Source of the DNA: Oligoflexales bacterium | GTDB taxonomy: Bacteria > Bdellovibrionota_B > Oligoflexia > Oligoflexales > RGVZ01 | DNA: 64,000 bases | Reading direction: 5' to 3' | Assembly (NCBI GenBank): GCA_947479535.1 | Contig: CANJZQ010000006.1 | Location: 26,566 to 90,565, forward strand | Part shown: positions 32,829 through 42,319 of the stretch, one piece after another | Numbering within the stretch: the stretch's first letter is position 1 | Layout of the letters: each line of letters starts with the position of its first letter | The notes under the pieces: generated by a model | The model's input: the letters and a program-made list of their open reading frames with translations, nothing else | Told to the model about the DNA's origin: nothing | Databases searched by the model: none | Made by a program: the position numbers and the translations under genes

Positions 32829-34234
32829 GTGCCAAGCTCCTCACGAAGGCATTCCCTCGTCATCTCATATTTCACCATCAACCGATAAATATCAGCCCGG
32901 TAACGCCCACAAATTCGGGCAGCCTCGGAAATATTGCCACGCGACAACTTCAGCAACTCGCGCAGATAATATTTTTCAAAATTCTCTTTTGCCTCTGAGA
33001 GCGGCATGGCCAGATAATCAGCAAAAAGTGTTGGAGTTCCAAGCGCAGACGCTGCCAGCACCGCATCGCTACCAGCCTGATCATCAAGCATATGCTCCAG
33101 ATGCAATTTCTGATCACGCGACAAGACCACACCGCGTTCCACACAATTTTGAAGTTCGCGGATGTTCCCCGGCCATGCCCGGGCAGACAATCGAGACATC
33201 ACATCCTGCGCAGGCGCTGAGACAGTTTTGCCAAATCTGGCATTGAACAGGCCCAGGAAATAATTAACGAGCAGCGGGATGTCTGAACGACGTTCGCGCA
33301 AAGGCGGCAGGTGAATTTTAAGAACCGAGAGGCGGTAAAACAAGTCCTCCCTGAACCTTCCTTTGCGGACTTCCTCTTCAAGGCTACGGTTGGTTGCGGC
33401 AATGACGCGCGTATTCACCTTGATGGACTGGTTTGATCCAACCGGTGTCACACGGCTTTCCTGCAAAACGCGAAGCAATTTAACTTGAAGCTGAAGGGGC
33501 ATCTCGCCAATTTCATCTAAAAACAAGGTTCCATCGGAACATGTCTCAAAGAAACCCTTGTGATCGGATTTCGCGTCAGTGAATGCGCCACGCTTGTGGC
33601 CAAAAAGCTCTGATTCCAAAAGATTCTCTGGAATTGCACCACAATTGATCGCTTCAAACCGTTTTCCTTCGCGACGGCTGGTGGTATGCAATGCTTTTGC
33701 AACAACCTCTTTCCCTGTCCCGCTTTCACCGGTGATCAGAACCCGCGAATCGACATCACGAAGGATGTCGACATAATCCAGGACGCGCTGCAAGGACTTG
33801 CTTTCGCCGATCAATCCAAAATCAGAAGCCTTGAGTCCCGAGGGCTGACCCGCATCTGCCAAACCTGCACTTTTTTCGTTTCCACCAATACGATTCCTGA
33901 TGCCCTCGACAAGAACACCTGGATCACCGGTTTTTACCAGAAAGGAGGTCGCCCCCTTTTCCATGGCGTCAACCGCAACCTCGATGCTTCCCTGAGCCGT
34001 CATGACAAAAACCCTGGTGGCCGGGCTCTCGCGCAGGATCACAGGCAATGCGTCAAGTCCGTCTTCAGTACCCAAGTGGACATCCAAAAGGATTCCATCA
34101 TAGCGATGCCGGCGGAGCATTTCTGACGTTTCACTCAAACATTCCGCTGTATCACAGTGAATGCCGGCGGCCCGAAAACGGGCAGACAGTAATTCCAGCA
34201 GACAGGGATCATCATCGACAACGAGAATCCTCAC
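32825..34234 (-). CDS. NtrC-family sigma-54-dependent response regulator
   Basis: 469 residues. A receiver domain (RILVVDDDPCLLEL, phospho-Asp in GILLDVHLG) is followed by an AAA+ enhancer-binding domain with Walker A GESGTGKEVV, the sigma-54-contacting loop GAFTDA (canonical GAFTGA; the Asp variant occurs in deltaproteobacterial-type activators) and Walker B GTLFLDEIGE. A Fis-type helix-turn-helix ends the protein (SRGNISEAARICGRYRADIYR). It is the second gene of a four-gene operon (Hpt, regulator, ferritin-like, YqjD-like) joined by 4-base overlaps. An exact sigma-54 promoter precedes the operon, so autoregulation is likely. Phosphate would come from the neighbouring Hpt. Confidence 0.95.
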   Translation of the reverse strand: MRILVVDDDPCLLELLSARFRAAGIHCDTAECLSETSEMLRRHRYDGILLDVHLGTEDGLDALPVILRESPATRVFVMTAQGSIEVAVDAMEKGATSFLVKTGDPGVLVEGIRNRIGGNEKSAGLADAGQPSGLKASDFGLIGESKSLQRVLDYVDILRDVDSRVLITGESGTGKEVVAKALHTTSRREGKRFEAINCGAIPENLLESELFGHKRGAFTDAKSDHKGFFETCSDGTLFLDEIGEMPLQLQVKLLRVLQESRVTPVGSNQSIKVNTRVIAATNRSLEEEVRKGRFREDLFYRLSVLKIHLPPLRERRSDIPLLVNYFLGLFNARFGKTVSAPAQDVMSRLSARAWPGNIRELQNCVERGVVLSRDQKLHLEHMLDDQAGSDAVLAASALGTPTLFADYLAMPLSEAKENFEKYYLRELLKLSRGNISEAARICGRYRADIYRLMVKYEMTRECLREELGT

Positions 34235-34605
34235 GAGACACCTCTCGCAGGCAGGCTTGACACCGCAAGCAATACACCCTCTGCAAGGCCCCGCAATTCC
34301 GCGATATCACGCGACATTGCGACCATATCCTGGCTCGACGCGGCCTGAACTTCAAGACGACCTGCAACATCTGCAATGCAGACGTAACCGTAGCTTCCCG
34401 ATGAACCCCGGATGATGTGAGCCAGCCTTCCGGTCTCGGTAAAGTCACCCCGGCGCAGGGATTCACCTATCAATGCAACGCGCTTCTGCAACACCACCGC
34501 AAAACCAGGCAGGAGCTGCCGCACAACGGGATCATCCATGTACACCGACCACAAAGGATTGTTTGGATATGGCAACCCACCCTTGACTCCGTTTTGATGT
34601 TTCAT
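34231..34605 (-). CDS. Histidine phosphotransfer (Hpt) domain protein
   Basis: 124 residues from ATG 34605, preceded by GGGAGGGG; the track start at 34695 lies upstream of the promoter and is not credible. The Hpt signature is AHIIRGSSGSYGYVCIADVAGRLE, with the phospho-accepting His followed by xxRGSSGSYG, and helices on either side form a four-helix bundle. It would carry phosphate from the receiver of a hybrid kinase to a response regulator. It overlaps the NtrC-type regulator gene by 4 bases and lies 805 bases from the hybrid kinase gene, which lacks its own Hpt domain. Confidence 0.85.
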   Translation of the reverse strand: MKHQNGVKGGLPYPNNPLWSVYMDDPVVRQLLPGFAVVLQKRVALIGESLRRGDFTETGRLAHIIRGSSGSYGYVCIADVAGRLEVQAASSQDMVAMSRDIAELRGLAEGVLLAVSSLPARGVS

Positions 34606-34648
34606 GATGCCCCTCCCAAAATGTACGCTTCCAGATACAAGCGGACGT

Positions 34649-34665
34649 AAGCAACGACAGTGCCA
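34649..34665 (-). promoter_or_regulatory. Consensus sigma-54 promoter for Hpt-NtrC operon
   Basis: On the minus strand TGGCAC-TGTCG-TTGCTT, an exact match to TGGCAC-N5-TTGC. The -12 GC is 46 bases before the Hpt ATG, giving a leader of about 34 bases. The product of the operon includes a sigma-54 activator. Confidence 0.85.
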
Positions 34666-34758
34666 TGTCCCCACGGAGGCTTCTTCCCACATCACTTGGA
34701 TTCACGCAAGCAAGCCAAGGCGGTATCGAGGATGAATAAAATAACCTATCGCTGCGTT

Positions 34759-34777
34759 CGTTGAGTTTTCCTCAACG
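34759..34777. promoter_or_regulatory. Inverted repeat, candidate enhancer (UAS) of the Hpt-NtrC operon
   Basis: CGTTGAG-TTTTC-CTCAACG, perfect 7-bp arms, centred about 128 bases upstream of the predicted sigma-54 start, the usual distance for NtrC-type enhancer sites. It is also 20 bases beyond the CBS gene stop and might act as a weak terminator, but no T run follows on that strand. Confidence 0.45.
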
Positions 34778-34796
34778 GTCCGTCGTGAAACTGGAA

Positions 34797-35240
34797 TTAA
34801 GCGGTTCGCAGCCCGTCAAAATCAATTCCGGTGCCATTTCCGATCCCGGTTGCGACATAAGAACGGGCAGAAACCAGGCGCAGCAAGTCGGTACTGGTGA
34901 TGATTCCGAGCAGGCGGCGCTCCAAAACCACTGGCACGCAAGAAATCTGCAACCGTATCATCGTGGCTGCAATATCCTCCACCCGGCTGGTCCCAAAACA
35001 GGTCACTACGTTCCGCGTCATCATTGAGGATACTGGTGCTTCAGGCACATCAATGCGCCCATCACGAAGCGATGACGCCAAAAGTACATCACCATCTGAA
35101 ATGATACCGACCAGCTCACCCCGCTCGACCACAGGCAAGTGACGAATGCCGAATTCGCGCATCAAACGGCGCGCTTTTGCAATGGATGCAGAAGGGTTTA
35201 CAAAAACGACATCTTTTTTCATTGCCTGGCAAGCACGCAT
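34797..35240 (-). CDS. CBS-domain pair protein
   Basis: 147 residues from ATG 35240 (GGGGG six bases upstream). The track start at 35306 cannot be right because a sigma-54 promoter sits between the two. Two CBS motifs: residues about 5-60 (VNPSASIAKARRLMREFGIRHLPVVERGELVGIISDGDVL) and 75-135 (VEDIAATMIRLQISCVPVVLERRLLGIITSTDLL). Such Bateman modules bind adenosine nucleotides and report energy state. Nothing else is fused to it. It lies between the Hpt operon and the divergent hybrid kinase and is probably part of the same sigma-54 stress regulon. Confidence 0.9.
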   Translation of the reverse strand: MRACQAMKKDVVFVNPSASIAKARRLMREFGIRHLPVVERGELVGIISDGDVLLASSLRDGRIDVPEAPVSSMMTRNVVTCFGTSRVEDIAATMIRLQISCVPVVLERRLLGIITSTDLLRLVSARSYVATGIGNGTGIDFDGLRTA

Positions 35241-35288
35241 CGATGACCCCCGGATGTGGCTGTTCCTGAATTGCAACACCCGACGGTG

Positions 35289-35305
35289 CAGCAACCCTCG
35301 TGCCA
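35289..35305 (-). promoter_or_regulatory. Consensus sigma-54 promoter for the CBS gene
   Basis: On the minus strand TGGCAC-GAGGG-TTGCTG, exact match to TGGCAC-N5-TTGC; -12 GC lies 51 bases before the CBS start codon. It is the second exact match within 650 bases. Confidence 0.83.
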
Positions 35306-35344
35306 TCTAGCCGGAAATCGCCATTGATATGACCAAGACCGTCC

Positions 35345-35362
35345 ATTGCTGAAGACAGCAAT
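35345..35362. promoter_or_regulatory. Inverted repeat between CBS gene and hybrid kinase
   Basis: ATTGCTG-AAGA-CAGCAAT, perfect 7-bp arms, about 75 bases upstream of the predicted CBS transcription start and 48 bases upstream of the hybrid kinase ATG. It could be an activator or repressor site for either gene. Sequence differs from the repeat at 34759. Confidence 0.4.
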
Positions 35363-35409
35363 AGATGGCAAAGGCTAGCGATTCCTGACATCCGGAAAAA
35401 GGACAACCA

Positions 35410-37005
35410 ATGATCAACGACCCATCCCAGACAATTGATGCAGCATCGCGGGACCAGATTGACTTCACAGCGATCGCGGCTCACGTCTGCGATTCCATTG
35501 TTTTCGTTTGGAACGTGGATGACGACCGGGTTGACGTCGTGGCTGGGTCGCACCAATCATTCGGTATCCGATCAGATTCAGCCCGGAATCGTCCTGGTTG
35601 GTGGTTGGAAAAAATACACCCGGAAGATTTACCGAGGGTCCAGAGCCTTGTGACATCCATCGTTCCCGGCCAAGACAAGATCAGCTGCGAATACCGGTTA
35701 ATGCGTGACGACGGACAATGCGTTGATGTGCTCGATCGTGCCAAAGTGATCTGGAAGGATGGCAGGGTGTATCAATTCATCGGCGTGAGCACAGATGTAT
35801 CTTTACTGGTTTCCACCCAAAGGGAACTTGCAACAGCCCGGGAACTTGCTGAAAAGGCTTCGTCAATCAAGTCCAGATTTTTAGCCAACATGTCACATGA
35901 ACTGCGAACTCCGCTAAATGCAATCATGTCGTCAATCGAGTTGATACGGTCGGCCCGGATGGGCCTCTTTGAGTCAAAAAAACTGCTTGGAGTCATCCAA
36001 AGAAATGCACGCCATGTTCTGCGCCTTGTTGACGACATCCTTGACCTCGCCAAAGTCGAAGCTGAGATGCTGCGCATCGATCCGGCCACGATGAATCTCC
36101 GTCCATTTATCTCTGAAATTACGGAAGTATTTCAACTTCATGCCAACTCAAAAAACCTGAATTTCACGGTCGAAATCGAAGACGACGTACCGGAAACTGT
36201 ATGCACTGATTCGGGCAGGCTTCGCCAGATCCTCAACAATTTGATTGGAAATGCGCTGAAATTTACGGAATGCGGATTCGTCCGTGTTCAAATAAAAATG
36301 AACGGAAAGGGGATCGAATTCAGGGTTTTTGATTCGGGACCCGGGATTGCAGGAACCGAGGCACAAAAACTTTTTACGCCGTTCGTGCAACTCGACGAGT
36401 CCCTGTCGCGCCGCTTTGGCGGAACTGGACTAGGACTGAGCCTCTCACTAAAACTTGCCGCGATGCTCGGTGGCTCCCTGTCTCTCGAATCATCCACCCC
36501 GGATCAAGGTTCCACTTTCCTGATGACACTTCCCGCGACCTCCAATTCCGAGGCTCGTCTGGCACCAGAGGCATCGTATACAGCACGGTTTTTTTCCTCA
36601 AAATCAAAGCCTCTGGCTGGCAAGCGCATCCTTTTGGTGGACGATGCCGTGGACAACCGCATGCTGTTCCAAAAGATCATGGAATTACACGGGGCAGAGG
36701 TTTTTCTCGCCACAAACGGGCTTGAATGTGTCAATTACGTTTCTAAATGCAGGAACAAGGCCGCCCTGCCAGATATTATCCTGATGGACATTGAGATGCC
36801 GGTTATGGATGGGCCAACGGCCCTGACGAAGTTGCGAAATGCAGGAATTCAAATTCCAGTGGTCGCATTGACAGCCCACGCCATGGCAGAGCATCGACAA
36901 GAATATTTGCGCCTCGGTTTCAACGGATACCTCAGCAAACCAGTCGATCAGCGGGAACTGATCGATCTGATTTGCAATAAAACGAAGATACCAGTGCAAA
37001 CTTGA
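35410..37005 (+). CDS. Cytoplasmic hybrid histidine kinase (PAS-HisKA-HATPase-REC)
   Basis: 531 residues, no membrane segment. Residues about 25-135 form a PAS fold (WNVDDDRVDVVAG ... YQFIGVSTDVS). A short coil leads to the HisKA dimerisation domain with phospho-acceptor His163 in NMSHELRTPLN. The ATPase domain (about 215-385) has N box QILNNLIGNALKF, DSGPGIAG and GGTGLGLSLS. The C-terminal receiver (about 400-525) has RILLVDDAVDN, phospho-Asp in LMDIEMPVMDGP and a Lys in LSKPVDQ. The lack of an Hpt domain fits relay through the separate Hpt encoded nearby. ATG preceded by AAAAAGGA. It converges on the KGG gene with no gap. Confidence 0.94.
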   Translation: MINDPSQTIDAASRDQIDFTAIAAHVCDSIVFVWNVDDDRVDVVAGSHQSFGIRSDSARNRPGWWLEKIHPEDLPRVQSLVTSIVPGQDKISCEYRLMRDDGQCVDVLDRAKVIWKDGRVYQFIGVSTDVSLLVSTQRELATARELAEKASSIKSRFLANMSHELRTPLNAIMSSIELIRSARMGLFESKKLLGVIQRNARHVLRLVDDILDLAKVEAEMLRIDPATMNLRPFISEITEVFQLHANSKNLNFTVEIEDDVPETVCTDSGRLRQILNNLIGNALKFTECGFVRVQIKMNGKGIEFRVFDSGPGIAGTEAQKLFTPFVQLDESLSRRFGGTGLGLSLSLKLAAMLGGSLSLESSTPDQGSTFLMTLPATSNSEARLAPEASYTARFFSSKSKPLAGKRILLVDDAVDNRMLFQKIMELHGAEVFLATNGLECVNYVSKCRNKAALPDIILMDIEMPVMDGPTALTKLRNAGIQIPVVALTAHAMAEHRQEYLRLGFNGYLSKPVDQRELIDLICNKTKIPVQT

Positions 37006-37455
37006 TCAGGCGCTGCGACGCATCGACTCATGGCTTTTCGGGGCCGCAGACGATTCCTTGGCAGCCGGATGCTTTTCTGCCGGTTTTTCGGAAGACCTTT
37101 CCGGAGTTTTATCCTGCTGATTTTCAGTGGTTTTTTGAGCTGCCGCCTTGCGCCTTGCAGCCAAACCGCGGCGTGCCTCTCCACCCTTGCGGCCAATCAG
37201 AGCCATGTGTGCTGTGTCCCGACTCACGATTTCGCCACCCTTGCGACCAGCGCGACGGGCTTCTTCCGGAGTGAATTTGTGAGCTGTGCCCTTGACGTGG
37301 GCAGCCCGGCCGCCCTTGCGCGCGATGGCACGTTGCGTGCTGGAATCCATCGACGCAAAACCACGCAACGACTTTGGCTTCGTGGCTGGTTTCTCTTCTG
37401 ATTTCTCGTGGCTCTTTTCGTGACCCTTGTCTTCCCCAGCGTGTTCTTTTTCCAT
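37006..37455 (-). CDS. KGG-repeat stress hydrophilin (GsiB-like)
   Basis: 149 residues, highly charged, no signal or membrane segment. Three KGG motifs lie in a row: RGFASMDSSTQRAIARKGGRAAH, TPEEARRAGRKGGEIVSRD and LIGRKGGEARRGLAA, the hallmark of GsiB/con-10-type stress proteins thought to protect cell contents during desiccation or starvation. Lys/Glu/Ala-rich disordered tails flank the motifs. ATG preceded by GAGG. It ends exactly where the hybrid kinase ends. Upstream, TGGTTG-GTAAA-GCGCA has the GG/GC spacing of a sigma-54 promoter but is a poor match. Regulation by the adjacent phosphorelay is plausible. Confidence 0.85.
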   Translation of the reverse strand: MEKEHAGEDKGHEKSHEKSEEKPATKPKSLRGFASMDSSTQRAIARKGGRAAHVKGTAHKFTPEEARRAGRKGGEIVSRDTAHMALIGRKGGEARRGLAARRKAAAQKTTENQQDKTPERSSEKPAEKHPAAKESSAAPKSHESMRRSA

Positions 37456-37547
37456 GGTCTGAACTCCTCACATTGGTAAAAGTCGCGAACTGCGCTTTAC
37501 CAACCAAGGAGAGCAAGACCTGTGCCGGGTGCACCTGGGTCCCGCTC

Positions 37548-38897
37548 CTATTTTTTTCCAGCCTTGAAAAAAGCAGCTGCCAACACGCTACCCGAATTCC
37601 CCTTCGCAGGAATTGAGATGGTCGAGGGAACGACATCCGCCGGATCATGCGGTTTAGCGGCATCTGCCAGCTTCTGATCAGCTTCGTCCTTCAGAGACAC
37701 ACTGATCCTTTTCTTGATCCGGTCCACCGAAATGACGCGCACGAGAACCTGCTGCCCCGCCTGGACAACTTCCGCCGGTCGGTTGATCCGTCGCTTGCCT
37801 GACATTTCTGACACGTGGAGCAGGGCGTCCAGTCCGGCGGCAAGTTCAACAAAGGCTCCAAACTCAGCCATTCGGGTTACGGTCCCCTGGACTTGACGTC
37901 CGGGGGCAATTCCCTCAGGAATGTTATCCCACGGATCAGCGTCAGCTTGCTTGATGCTGGCCGAAATCCGCAACTTACCCTGAAAGGGCTCCATCTTTAA
38001 AATCTTCACCGTCACCGTCTCACCGGGGGTGAATCGAGAATGCAACGCCTGTCCCCTGGACCATCCAGCTTCGCTCTGCGGAACCAGGGCAGACAGCCCG
38101 GAGCCGAGGTCAACAAATAATCCAAAGGATTCAATCTTGCGGATGACCGCCGACACCACCTTGCCGGCCTCAAGGGAACCCAGCAGGGCCTCGCGACCTG
38201 CCTCCTGCTCTTCGCGCTGCAATGCTGCACGGGAGAGAACGACGTTGCGGCCTTCCAGACGCGTCACACGAAATTGAAAAGTCTGTCCGATGTATTGATC
38301 GGCAGGCAGACGTGGTCCTGAATCCATCTGCGAGAACGGCACGAACCCTTTCGCCCCTTGCAGAGAAACCTCGTAACCGCCCTTGTTTTCGCCAGTTACT
38401 TTTCCAGAAACGGGCATTCCGGACGCATGGGCGTCCCGCAGTGAATCAGCACCGCCACCTGCCCCCTTCACCCCACGGGCCTCGCGAGATCCCTCGACCG
38501 AGACAACTTCGCCTTTGCGTGCCGCGCTGACGACGTAGATTTTCAGGTTGCTTCCGGGCTTTAGTTCCGAAATTTCCTGCTCGGAAAAATCATCGCAAGA
38601 GATCACCCCTTCAAGCCGGCCGTAGTTATGCCCTGATTGGTTTTCCGTCTGCCCGGCGAAGAGTATGTTGTCGCTGCCCACGGTGATCACGACGACGTCA
38701 ATCAAATCACCGGGACGCAGGTTTTTGCGCGAGAAAGTCTCTGATTTTAATTCTTTCCACCACTCGTCGGGATTCAGCAGGTCTGGTTTACGTTCACCGT
38801 TCTCGCCGGCGCCCGTTGAGATCTCCTCTGGCGCCTCATCCTCAAACAGGGAGTTGAAGTCGACCGGTTTGCCATCGACCATCATTTTTTTTGACAT
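37548..38897 (-). CDS. Multi-S1-domain RNA-binding protein (ribosomal protein S1-like)
   Basis: 449 residues with four OB/S1 domains at approximately 60-145, 160-225, 245-325 and 335-405. The third and fourth are the clearest (GKVVSAVIRKIESFGLFVDLGSGLSALVPQSE; GRQVQGTVTRMAEFGAFVELAAGLDALLHVSEMS). The first two are degenerate. The N-terminal 45 residues are acidic and the C-terminal 45 disordered. Fewer domains than full-length S1 (six) and the divergent first repeats suggest a paralogue or regulator of translation rather than the ribosomal subunit itself. Monocistronic as far as visible; divergent from wecB. Confidence 0.85.
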   Translation of the reverse strand: MSKKMMVDGKPVDFNSLFEDEAPEEISTGAGENGERKPDLLNPDEWWKELKSETFSRKNLRPGDLIDVVVITVGSDNILFAGQTENQSGHNYGRLEGVISCDDFSEQEISELKPGSNLKIYVVSAARKGEVVSVEGSREARGVKGAGGGADSLRDAHASGMPVSGKVTGENKGGYEVSLQGAKGFVPFSQMDSGPRLPADQYIGQTFQFRVTRLEGRNVVLSRAALQREEQEAGREALLGSLEAGKVVSAVIRKIESFGLFVDLGSGLSALVPQSEAGWSRGQALHSRFTPGETVTVKILKMEPFQGKLRISASIKQADADPWDNIPEGIAPGRQVQGTVTRMAEFGAFVELAAGLDALLHVSEMSGKRRINRPAEVVQAGQQVLVRVISVDRIKKRISVSLKDEADQKLADAAKPHDPADVVPSTISIPAKGNSGSVLAAAFFKAGKK

Positions 38898-39039
38898 GAA
38901 TTTTCTCCCAAAAAGACCTCAGTTCTACTGGCATGACTCGTGCTTTACAGCCCGGCATGACGATTGTCTAGAGTTTGCTTGAAACGCAGACAAACAGCCA
39001 AATTTATTGAGTTTTCCCAACCGAACTGGATTATCCGCC

Positions 39040-40206
39040 ATGACCATTGATTCGATCGTTCGCAGAGAAAAAACGGTTCTCTCAATTTTCGGCACGCGCC
39101 CCGAAGCCATTAAAATGGCTCCGGTGGTCCAAGAACTCCAAGCCCTAGCCGGCATCGGTTGCAAGGTTTGTGTCACGGGCCAGCACCGGGAGCTGGTCGA
39201 CCAGACGCTCGATCTATTTGGGATCGAATCCGACTACGACCTGGAAATCGAGGGTGACAACCATAACCTTTTTGAAACAACGACGAATTCCTTGACGAAC
39301 CTCCGGGAGGTCCTTCTTGACGCAAAACCGGACCTGGTTTTGGTTCACGGGGACAGCACCACAGCCATGGCGTCGGCAATGGCCGCTTTTTACATGCGCA
39401 TTCCTGTGGGGCATATTGAGGCAGGCTTGCGCACCTTTGACAAGGTGACTCCTTTCCCTGAAGAGTTCAACCGGCGCACCGTGAGCATGCTGGCGGACTT
39501 GCATTTCGCGCCGACCGCAAGGGCACGCCAAAACTTGATCGCAGAAAAAAAAGCGCCGGATATGATTACCGTCACAGGCAACACGGTCGTTGACGCCGTT
39601 CGTTGGATCGATGCCCGTCGCGAGGACTTTCCAATGTTGCGCCAGCGATTCGACGATCGCCCCCTTATCTTGGTCTCCGCCCACCGCAGGGAAAATTTTG
39701 GTCGACCGATGGAGCGCATCTGCGACTCAATTCGAACCTTTGCCCTGCAAAATCCTGGGGTAAACTTAATCTATCTGGTGAATTCAAATCCCAACGTGAC
39801 AAGACCTGCACGGGAGATTCTTGGAGAATTGCGGAATGTTTTCCTGATCCCGCCAGTGGATTACACCCAAATGATTTTCCTGATGCGACAATGCCAATTT
39901 ATCGTCACCGATTCGGGGGGAATCCAGGAAGAGGCACCAACATTTGGCAAGCCCGTGGTTGTCCTGCGTGACCTGACGGAACGGCCAGAGGCGATTGAAA
40001 GCGGCAACGCGGTGCTGGTCGGCAGCGATCCAGAAAAAATCCTCATGGTCATGGCAGCCTTGGCAAATAAGCACTCTGAGGCTTACGAACGCATGTCACA
40101 CGGCGCCAATCCGTTTGGCGATGGCCGCGCAGCCGCGCGAATCGCGTCACGGGTGCAACGGGTCCTGATACCAGACGCACTTGTCACAGAGAAGCGAGTC
40201 CTTTAG
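39040..40206 (+). CDS. wecB: UDP-N-acetylglucosamine 2-epimerase (non-hydrolysing)
   Basis: Interconverts UDP-GlcNAc and UDP-ManNAc for surface polysaccharide synthesis. About 388 residues from ATG 39040 (the track's TTG at 39007 is less likely). GT-B fold signatures: SIFGTRPEAIKMAPVVQEL, CVTGQHRELVDQ, LVHGDSTTAMASAMAAFY, VGHIEAGLRTFDKVTPFPEE with the catalytic acid/base region, SAHRRENFGRPM and TDSGGIQEEAPTFGKPVVVLRDLTERPE. All diagnostic residues are present. No wecC partner gene is adjacent. frmA follows 46 bases later and is functionally unrelated. Confidence 0.95.
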   Translation: MTIDSIVRREKTVLSIFGTRPEAIKMAPVVQELQALAGIGCKVCVTGQHRELVDQTLDLFGIESDYDLEIEGDNHNLFETTTNSLTNLREVLLDAKPDLVLVHGDSTTAMASAMAAFYMRIPVGHIEAGLRTFDKVTPFPEEFNRRTVSMLADLHFAPTARARQNLIAEKKAPDMITVTGNTVVDAVRWIDARREDFPMLRQRFDDRPLILVSAHRRENFGRPMERICDSIRTFALQNPGVNLIYLVNSNPNVTRPAREILGELRNVFLIPPVDYTQMIFLMRQCQFIVTDSGGIQEEAPTFGKPVVVLRDLTERPEAIESGNAVLVGSDPEKILMVMAALANKHSEAYERMSHGANPFGDGRAAARIASRVQRVLIPDALVTEKRVL

Positions 40207-40225
40207 GATCGGACGCGGAACATGA

Positions 40226-42243
<2,018 letters not shown>

Positions 42244-42252
42244 GTTAGCGTT

Positions 42253-42319
42253 CGTCATCCTGCACCAATCCGTCATCCTGCACCAACCCGTCATCCTGAG
42301 CGCAGCGAAGGATGACGGG
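42253..42319. repeat. Palindromic repeat element with 18-base tandem arm copies
   Basis: Fills the gap between two convergent genes. Two 18-base units CGTCATCCTGCACCAAYC are followed by the hairpin CCCGTCATCCT ... AGGATGACGGG (11-bp perfect arms, loop GAGCGCAGCGA, 42287-42319). A related copy is at 48991-49079. The hairpin may double as a bidirectional transcription stop, but no T run follows. Confidence 0.75.

Noticed and set aside
35241-35306. Track start of the CBS protein at 35306
   Set aside because: A consensus sigma-54 promoter lies between this start and ATG 35240, and only the latter has a ribosome site.
38929-38944. TGGCAT-GACTC-GTGCT upstream of wecB
   Set aside because: Spacing is correct but two conserved positions differ and the gene has no link to the regulon; too weak to annotate.
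42253-42319. Tandem units considered as a CRISPR array
   Set aside because: Units are 18 bases with no unique spacers and end in a long palindrome; this is a repeat element, not CRISPR.
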